Shown in pieces: positions 56,401 through 64,000 of a stretch of 64,000 bases of DNA (positions are counted from its first letter, which is position 1; each line of letters starts with the position of its first letter). The notes beneath the pieces are model-generated. The model did not search any database. It was not told where the DNA came from and saw only the letters and a list, made by a program, of their open reading frames with translations. The stretch covers positions 12,681,001 through 12,745,000 of the forward strand of contig NC_060105.1 in the NCBI RefSeq assembly GCF_021155765.1, written 5' to 3'. The position numbers were made by a program, and so were the translations under genes. The stretch is from Diprion similis. Its lineage: Eukaryota; Arthropoda; Insecta; Hymenoptera; Diprionidae.

Positions 56401-58080
56401 CAATTCTCAAAAAGTAGTGAAATAACGGCTTGCCGAATAACGGATAGCCATTTTGAATTCGCGTTATCGACACGTGTTCGAAATTCGTTTGCGGATTATT
56501 TTTCCTGCTGACCGTAGCCTGAGTTTCCCGTATTTGAATTGAGTAGAATTTTGTTTGTTGAGAATGTTGAGTAAAGTCACGGTTCCGAATTGCGTCTTTT
56601 CCATTCTTTACGCTATTTGTTTTGTTGAATAAATCAGTTTCTGATGAGGACGACAAACTGTTCGTCGAAACGTTAACAATAGCTATTTAGGTGGCATGCC
56701 CGTAAACCGCCTGTTTTTTTGGCAAGGATAAAGATTTCAGGACGAGCTGAAAGCGAGCCGGAAGCGAGCCGAAAGCGAATACTGAAATTATCCGAGCCCA
56801 AAAACGGTTTACGGGCATGACACATACAATATTTTTTACGGTATGGGCATTGAAAAGCAAAACGAAGAGTGAGGTTTTGTCGCGAACTGTTCGACGAAGC
56901 TACTTTATTCGGCAGTTTGGGATGCGCACTTCGAACTGCGCATCAAAACTGCGGAATAAAGACTTTATTCCGCAACTTTATTCGCTGCCGTATGAAGCGT
57001 CACTTTACGGAACGAAAACTACCACAAAAAGTGGACTTTTCAATGCCTGTGCCGTAAAAATAAGATTGCTCCTCTATTTTTTTTCGATCCAACTGGATCA
57101 CTTCACCCCACAACTGTACATCATGTCGAGTGATCAATTCCAACCTATAAAAACATTTTTTATCTTTACCCTCTCATCATTGGTATAAAACACCCATTTT
57201 TTGCAATAATTATTTCTTATTTCTAGGCTCCGATTTTGTACAAAGGTGCTACTGAAATACCCCAAGATCGGATTGACTTCGTCAAGCAAAATTTCGAATT
57301 CTTAGAAATATTTCTGAGAGACTCTGACTGGATGGCTGGTAATACAATAACTTTGGCTGATACCAGCATCATCGCATCAGTGACGTCCTTGACGGTAATC
57401 AGAACACTTTTTGAGAGTATGATTATTTTCTATGAACAATCGGCGTACCACACTGTCTTTTACAAATTAATTTATAACAGTAATATCTGGCGAAATCGTA
57501 AGCGGTTTCGTAGCGATCTCATTCCAAAAATTTAGGTTTCCCAATGAAAATTTTCCATGCTTTAATTTCAAAACTCATATAAAAAATAATGTAAATTTCA
57601 CTCAACATGCAAATGATGACTCAGGTCAGAAAGTTATTTGCAACTTTTTTTACGAATTTAGTACTCCAATATCTATCACTTGTTCTTAATTTGGTTCATA
57701 GATAAATTCTCAGGGAAATGTTTTGTATGTCGAACAAAAGATTTCGTAGTAAACGGAAAAAGTAACATAACGAGTTTTCTCACGTGACAGAGCAGATAAA
57801 AACCGATTAAAAACATTCAACGATCTCACGGATAAATAAATAATACTCATATATTCTATTTTTTTTGTAACGGAAATAACAAGTGAAATTGGCGGATACG
57901 GAAAATGAACGCTTCTTTTTAATTTAATTATTTCAGATTTTCGTACCCTTGGACCCGTATCCTAAATTGGCTGCTTGGGTGAAACGATGCGAGGACAAAA
58001 TTCCTGACTACGCAAAGTTAAATGTCACAGGAGTTAAAATTTTTCACAGTATGTTTGGAAAATTCTTTTCAAAAGCCTAG
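52999..58080 (+). CDS. Delta/epsilon-class glutathione S-transferase, five coding exons
   Basis: Exons 52999-53142, 53226-53284, 56189-56330, 57227-57394 and 57937-58080 all have GT...AG borders and consistent phases and give 218 residues. The N-terminal thioredoxin-like domain has the catalytic-Ser region STDASPPCRGVLL, then NPQHTLPTLDDNGFHIWDSH (glutathione-binding NPQHTIPTL and ES-type motif) and AIVTYLIEKYAKDDSLYP. The C-terminal helical domain includes DWMAGNTITLADTSIIASVT (N-capping box) and YPKLAAWVKRCE. Length and motifs are those of insect cytosolic delta/epsilon GSTs, which conjugate glutathione to xenobiotics and lipid peroxidation products. No stops; likely functional. The third intron holds small inverted-repeat insertions. 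Confidence 0.93.
53377..53411. repeat. (CA)n microsatellite in a GST intron
   Basis: About seventeen uninterrupted CA dinucleotides. Confidence 0.95.
56691..56823. mobile_element. Small inverted-repeat element in a GST intron
   Basis: GTGGCATGCCCGTAAACCG at the left and CGGTTTACGGGCATGACAC at the right are inverted repeats about 20 bp long around 90 bp containing repeated GCGAGCCGGAAGCGAGCC. Probably a tiny MITE. Confidence 0.6.
56904..56960. repeat. Hairpin of about 24-bp stem and 8-nt loop
   Basis: TTTATTCGGCAGTTTGGGA... pairs with ...AAAACTGCGGAATAAA around the core GATGCGCA / TGCGCATC. Another AAGACTTTATTCCGC copy follows at once. Lies in the same GST intron. Confidence 0.65.
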
Positions 58081-59549
58081 ATGCACACGATGATTACCAT
58101 TGTAAAAATCTAAGTGACATGTAAAAGAGCTACTGTCAAATTAATCACGATGATACAATGAAACTGCAACTTTTCGTTACACACATACCTATGTATCCAT
58201 TTTGCAACACGATATTTGACCTCTGTATTATACCTCTAAAGGCACATCCGGTGCAAAACTCTAGCTCCTTCGTGAATAAATTTCTTGATTCTATTAAAAA
58301 CCGTGACAACAACTGCCTACGATATAATTATGAGAATAAAATCCAAATTATACAATTATTTAGAAATCGAATTTTAGTTCGTGCATTAGAATTTTTCATC
58401 ATCACCCCAATACATGCATCTGATGTATCCAACATAAACTCCTGCATGCTTCCTTTTTTTTTCTAATTTCTTTTATTACAGTAATCTACTATGACAGCGC
58501 TTAGAAATCAATAGATTATGACAATTTATCTACAAATGCTTAAGGTAAGTAAGTACAGTGAAATCTCGTTACAAGTTTTACAAGGTATGACAGGAAAATA
58601 AAACTCTTCCTTGACGTCAAAACTCGAATTGACTCCTCGAGAACTCGATGAACCCCGAACCCTAATAATCGACACTAACCCTGTAGGTAGAAAATTAGTG
58701 AAACATAATCGTCATCTGTATTGTCAACCTATAGATTATACCAAATATCACGCTCTACGAAGAAAGATTCACATTGTATTTAACCGCGAAATAAGCACTC
58801 CTGCCTGCACACGTTGTCGCAGATCGGCAACAAAGCGAAGACGCTAGATCGGCGCAAACTGGCTGCGCATAATTTGCACACTTACTTGGGAGTAGTCCTC
58901 GAGGAGTCTCTGCCATGTTAAGTCGATCTCGTCGAAATTTAATATTATATACTTGTTCAGTGAAACTGTTCTTCGACCGTCTGTCGTCGATTAACAGGGA
59001 TAACTTCATCCAGTATTCGACAAATAGTAAGTAAATAAATTTATATAACGCGAGTATGTTTCACGCGGTTTTTCTTAGGTGTTTTCGGTACACAAAGTAC
59101 CCGTTTCTACGCCGGTCGAGTGAGTCTGCGAATCGCGCATGCGCGGAGAACTGAAACGACCGCTTTTGACTCCTAGGAGTCAAAGTTGGTCATTTCTGTA
59201 CGGCTCTCAGGCGCTGACGCGACAAACACAGCGAACTGATCTCACTTTTCGCGACCCTAACCTCAATTTGGTGCTGCGCGAAAAACCGTGTAACATACTC
59301 CTGTTATATAAAGTATCGTGTATAACATGGAGACAACAGTCTTTGCCTCCTTGTTATACAATGTACTATTATATACCTCCGCCTATACGCTTTTCTATTG
59401 TCTTGCAATTACTTTCGATCCTCCACGTATCCTCCCTGTGTTGTCTCTTCTATCTTAATAATCGAGCTAGTCGAGTTCCTTATTTAATTAGTTATTCATT
59501 AATGTCCAAATTATAAAAAGGAAATTTAGGTATTAGTTCCTCAAACTAA
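58081..59549. other. Intergenic; probable LTR at the right end
   Basis: No gene recognised. From about 59.1 kb the composition changes and includes a TATA-like TTATATAAAG near 59304. The segment ends AAACTAAT immediately before a retroviral-type primer-binding site, so its right part is probably an LTR; the left LTR edge could not be fixed. Confidence 0.45.
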
Positions 59550-59550
59550 T

Positions 59551-59562
59551 TGGCGCCCAACG
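59551..59562 (+). other. Primer-binding site matching tRNA-Lys
   Basis: TGGCGCCCAACG is the tRNA-Lys-type primer-binding site used by gypsy-like elements and many retroviruses. No gag follows, so only an LTR plus leader remains. Confidence 0.6.
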
Positions 59563-62115
59563 AAATTATAGAGTCAATTAACTGATTAGCTTGGAGCCCT
59601 GTCAGCCGACGGATCACGGCCGCGGCAGGTGGTGTGTATTTTGTTCAATATTCGTCACATTGTCTTTGTCAGAAAATACACCGTCTCAAAGGTGTATGGC
59701 AATTATGATATACGAGTGAGAATAACTCGTACATAATACATGCACGAATACATCAATGCGAAATCGCATTTAATCTCGATTTATGATTTAAATATCATTG
59801 AAATGGACGGTGTAATATCATCGCACAAATAAGAGATAACAAAATCAATTACATAACTTCATGAAATGTATATTCGTCAATGGTCCATCAGGGGTTAGCG
59901 TTTGCTTTTCATATTGGTATTATTCACATCTGATAGATTATGAAAAATCAAAGTTGAGTATAACAATTCAGAAGTATGAACCGGTACAGATTAGGTAAGT
60001 TTATAAAGCTGTCTATGCTCGATCGTTTCTTTTCTTTCAAGAAGCACAACAGTTCATCAAACATTCATATTCCATTACGGCGCACGTTATTGCCATCATT
60101 AACCTCTGGTGCGATGATTTCAAGAACCGACAAAGCAAGAGATTATTTACACGAAACCTAACCCCAATATCGTCGTCATTCTGTCCTGCGCATGTCTTGT
60201 CAGTGACTTGTCATCGTTATAGGTATACGAAATCGTCATACTGGGGTCCATCACATACTCGTGTCCAGAGCTCTGATTCTTCAAGCTCATATTCATCGTC
60301 TGCGCAGCACAAGCATTGTGACTTCTTACTTCCTGGTAACTCCCTCACAACTAGCATGGCGCTTTCTGGAAGCATATTAGCTTTTTAACATATGACCTCA
60401 AGTATTAATTCATGTAAAATGGACCGCGGAATGGTGTTACTGTAGTATTCGTCGACCGTCTGTTTTGTGAATTTATAAAATATACTTTTTATCAGTTTTT
60501 TTTTTTTTTTTTTTTTTTTTCTTTTCTATTCAAGCATTTGAAACCCACGTAAGGGCTTATATCTGCATACGTTGGTTCAATTTACAATAGTATCACAGTG
60601 GTTGGTATAATGTAAAGGTATAAATAGATATGTTTCAAAGTTTGAAATTACAGTTTCTCAGAAATTTACACGTAGCTTTGCAGGCAGGGATATTGGCTTC
60701 TGCAATTGATTCAATGCACAGAGGTAGTTGTAATTTCAAGCGTAACAGTTCTTTAAGAAATCCGATTAGTAGATTATTATAAACTTCACATTGCCATAAA
60801 ACATGGTTTATAGTTTGTGACTCCTGGCCACAGTCGCATTAAGTTTGCGATTGAATCGATTGACTTTTAGCCAAGGAAGTGTGTGCTTGTTAGTCGGCTG
60901 TTACAAGATGGCAGCACAGTGTCTAGTCGATGCATTTTCTCGTTGGAATGTCTTGCCGAGTGACACATTGCGATATACAACGCGGGGTTAAAGTTCACCT
61001 GTAAACTTGAATTTGGAATTGAATATTGAGAAGGAGCAGCAGTCTGAATGGTGTTCGGTGATTTCGCTGGTGTATCGATATTTCATATCGATATTGATCG
61101 CACTCTTCGATATCGATGTAGAAAATATCGATAAATATGTTACTTATGGAAGAAGAATTGTAAATCTGCTTTAGTTTTAGTTGTTTATTTAGACTTACTT
61201 TAGTGTTGGAAATATTCATTGTACGTAACAGTTTACCGTACAGAAAATTAAATTTGATCATCTAAGCAGAATCCATAATACCTCGATAATTACATTCATC
61301 TTACAATGATACGGTTAAGCTAGAAAAAAGCATTTAATATTAGTATTTCAGGTTTCTCTAAATCGAATTATTCTCAGTTTATTTTTTGGCAGTTGAGATC
61401 TTGATATACTCTTATCGATATTGCAGTACGAGGATCGATTATGTGAGTTGTAAGATATCGACGTAAAATATCGATATTTTTATCTCCAGTTGTCGATATG
61501 AATAAATATCGCAAAAAACTTGTTCGAAGCTAACGCAACAGGATCAAAATGTGTAGTTTTTTTTCATTTCTATCCACCGTTGTGCATTGGGATAGAATGT
61601 TTCAAACGCTTTCAAACGTTCATCCGGTGTTCGAGATTCTGTATGGAGAATAAATAACATTCTCAAATATGACTCTTCCGTACATTCATGTTGACATTCT
61701 GTGTGAAGTTCTTAGCTTATTTTAAAAACATGGAATTGTTATTCGGTAAAGAGAATACATTGTAAAATATATTTGCAAAGTTTTCCGTGTACAATATTTT
61801 ATGCAGTGTGAAACTCCTTCCTGGTCTACAATCCAATCGGGATTTACCCAACATACATATTTTTGTCGATATCGTAACTTGTAGGCGTGAGAAGGATTGA
61901 GTTTTCGAAATTCGTCAAATTTTTTAATTTACAATTTTCATAAGTTTTACCACGTATGAGCACTGAAAATGGCTGATTTGATCAGAGTGATTTTTAAGCC
62001 TTCGGATACGTGACTTTCATTTGAAGACGTTTCATTAAGAATAACAATTCAGAGGTTTTCCATGCAGATAGGCGAACACGAATCAACATTAAATACGTTG
62101 ATCGGATTTATTTCA
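59563..62115. other. Intergenic, no recognisable gene
   Basis: Short frames only. A long poly-T run at about 60497-60530. ATCGATAT-rich cluster reported separately. Confidence 0.4.
61066..61510. promoter_or_regulatory. Cluster of TATCGATA/ATATCGAT palindromes
   Basis: At least eight ATCGAT or ATATCGA words lie in 450 bp (for example GTATCGATATTTCATATCGA at 61071). TATCGATA is the DRE bound by DREF in insects, a core-promoter motif. The clustering is seen; a regulatory role is inference, and a degenerate repeat is an alternative. Confidence 0.3.
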
Positions 62116-63874
62116 TTACGAATCTTCTCGGAGGGCGCCCGATTCTTCCGCACCTGCCGGAGTCTCTCTTTCGCGATTCCAGATATCTCCGTAAATCCTG
62201 GTGTACGGATTGCCCAAATCTAGGTAAAACTGAAATGTGTTTCCATGCCACCATCGTGGCGTTATATCATGCAACGTGGAAACAAAATCATTCGGTTATA
62301 CATTGTATACATAGTCAGGTGTTTCACATTTCGAAAATTGTTGACTTTCCTACGGGCGCGTGAAAAAAATTCTTGCTTCTGGTCTGAATAGAAACGTCAA
62401 AACGACTGATCACTGCAGCACCGGTTTTGAAGTGTGTAAGAACTATTTTTTTAAACTAGTGTTAAATAGATATTAGCAAACCTTTGACACGTATTATCTT
62501 TTTCATATTGTACCAAGGAACACGTTACGGCCGAAAATGATTATCTAAAGCGCATAACAAAGGAATAGCGATATAGAACGCCAAGAATTACACGATACAT
62601 TTCTCTCTAAGACTCAAGAAAGACAAGTTGTGTTGAAAATTTGCGGATATCAATTTTTTACGTTTATAGAAAAATATTTTTTCACACGCTAAAACTGGTG
62701 CCACAGTGCTCAGTCTTTTTGAGGCTTATTTTCAGACCTGAAGGGAACATTTTTTGCATACGCCCGAAGGGATATTGAAAATTTTTTGAATGTGAATCAC
62801 ACTGTTGAATACACAAATAAGTGTTGTATTTTACAATTTATCATGTATAATTGATGCAGATAATTTAGCAGGTAACGATGAATATACTTGCAAATTTTAC
62901 AAGCGATTGAGCTTACCGTTTTTACATGCTCTTCAATTAACGCGGAAATGTCGATCTTCAGCCTCTCGAACGACGGTCGTTCCGCTGGCTCCACTTTCCA
63001 GCAGCGAAGCATCATTTGGTAACTTAAGTACAAGTAAAAAACCTTGGTTTAAAACATCCCTATGAGTTTCGTATAGTATAGATATTTCGTGTGCGCTGAT
63101 GATTCGGATGAAATCGGCTCTTGCCACTCACATGCTTCTGGACGCGTATTGCGGTTTCTCCATACGATAACCTTCGGCCAGTTTTTGGCACATTTCCTCG
63201 GGTCTTATCAGGGGGTAAGGAGTTCTCGCTAAGGAGAACAGTTCCCACAAAACCACCCCGAAAGACCAGACGTCCGATTTGGTAGAAAATACTCGATCTC
63301 TCAGCGACTCGATGGCCATCCACTTGACAGGAAGAGGACCGTTTTCCGTGCTCGTCTGATTCTCTTCTTCCCTGAGAGACTTGGACAAACCAAAGTCACA
63401 GATCTTCACCACGTTGTCATCGGTTAGAAGTATATTTCTCGTTGCCAAGTCACCGTGTATTATCTGAAACACGAATAATTGCAGACTCCATTCTACGCAC
63501 CAATGTCAGTACAGACTTGGGTGATTTTTCATGTTGGTCGAAGGCTAGCGAATAAAACCACGTGTGAAGTATGTCAGCATTTGGGACTGCTGTTACAAAA
63601 AGATGACGGTCGTGAATTTTTTCATACTTTTTTCTCGCTGATATACTGCATGCCACACGAGACCTGCCAAGCCCAACACACCAAGTCGGACGTGCATGTC
63701 GGTCTTGAGTTGAAATCTGTCTGATCACCTGGATACTTCAATGGCGCGGTGAGTCGCAATAGACTACCACTAGTGGAACAGTCTTCTACTCTCGCATTTG
63801 TAGTCGTGGAAGTAATGTCACTCGGGCAGTTGACTATTGTTGAATTACCGTCGCAATCTCTATCCGTGTTTATA
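62116..63874 (-). CDS. Pvr: PDGF/VEGF-receptor-like receptor tyrosine kinase (Pvr type), 3' part
   Basis: Four exons on the minus strand, all with canonical borders and matching phases: 63874-63628, 63463-63132, 63022-62917, 62229-62116. They encode the kinase insert end, LVCWAWQVSCGMQYISEKK, the catalytic loop HGDLATRNILL, the DFG motif VKICDFGLSK, PVKWMAIESLRDRVFSTKSD, WSFGVVLWELFSLARTPYP, YRMEKPQYAS, MMLRCWKVEPAERPSF, and a C-terminal tail starting FYLDLGNPYTRIYGDIW. HGD instead of HRD and the YRMEKP-YA block match insect Pvr. The N-terminal kinase lobe, membrane span and Ig domains lie beyond the right edge. Pvr guides hemocyte migration and survival in flies. No tyrosine is present between DFG and PVKW. 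Confidence 0.85.
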
Positions 63875-64000
63875 CTGCATAAATAACACAATAAAATTAA
63901 GCTACAGTTTGGATTGTGAAATAATGCACTCGTTTCTCACGAATCCTCTGGACAGAAGCGTAACCGTTTTGACGATGACGGTTAGTTTTCGGAGATTCAT

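Noticed and set aside
63900..64000. A further upstream kinase exon at the window edge
   Set aside because: No frame combines an acceptor site, an open phase and the phase needed by the exon at 63874; the next exon is probably outside the window.

Overview
The window looks like nuclear DNA of an insect. It is AT-rich, intron-containing and full of transposable elements. Two genes read as ordinary host genes: a six-segment locus whose five coding exons encode a delta/epsilon-class glutathione S-transferase (52999-58080, + strand), and the 3' part of a PDGF/VEGF-receptor-like tyrosine kinase of the Pvr type (62116-63874, - strand, running off the right edge). A hymenopteran host fits but is not proven by anything seen here.

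Layout. 1-7.3 kb is AT-rich and apparently gene-free, with two foldback repeats (5257-5432 and 6440-7290). 7.4-14.9 kb is a minus-strand LTR retroelement mosaic. Reading leftwards it holds one LTR, a gag-protease ORF, an env C-terminal half, an RRM + F-box + leucine-rich-repeat gene, hairpin repeats, a polypurine tract, a second kind of LTR and a second copy of the first LTR. Reverse transcriptase, RNase H and integrase are missing. 15.0-17.6 kb holds a spliced relic of unknown function, a chuvirus-like glycoprotein (env of another LTR element) and a LINE ORF1. 17.6-23.5 kb is a Polinton/Maverick (adintovirus-like) remnant with a packaging ATPase, a PLA2-containing lytic protein, a pX-like peptide, an adenain-type protease split by a solo LTR, a penton-like protein with one stop codon, and a truncated major capsid protein. 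No DNA polymerase or integrase of that element is seen. 23.5-25.4 kb is a broken endogenous copy of a mononegavirus L polymerase, lodged where the capsid gene should continue. 26.7-29.7 kb is a gutted BEL/Pao element.

31.8-43.8 kb is a second mosaic. It contains a decayed second copy of a small Polinton-associated protein, a second copy of the spliced relic, a decayed second copy of the RRM/F-box/LRR gene, remnants of integrase and env just upstream of it, a Ulp1-type (C48) protease next to a Mutator-like transposase fragment, a solo LTR of the same family as the one behind the first RRM/F-box gene, and another Mutator-like fragment. 43.8-52 kb is mostly empty, with a second chuvirus-like glycoprotein (48387-49381) and a 612-bp foldback element with a perfect 8-bp target duplication.

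Most interesting point: at two independent places an RRM-F-box-LRR gene sits directly downstream of a retroviral-type env on the same strand. At the first locus it is followed by a polypurine tract and LTR. The simplest reading is an env-bearing LTR retroelement that carries a host-derived RNA-binding/ubiquitin-ligase-adaptor gene as an accessory ORF. That arrangement and its role are inference; the sequence shows the domains, the order and the recurrence.
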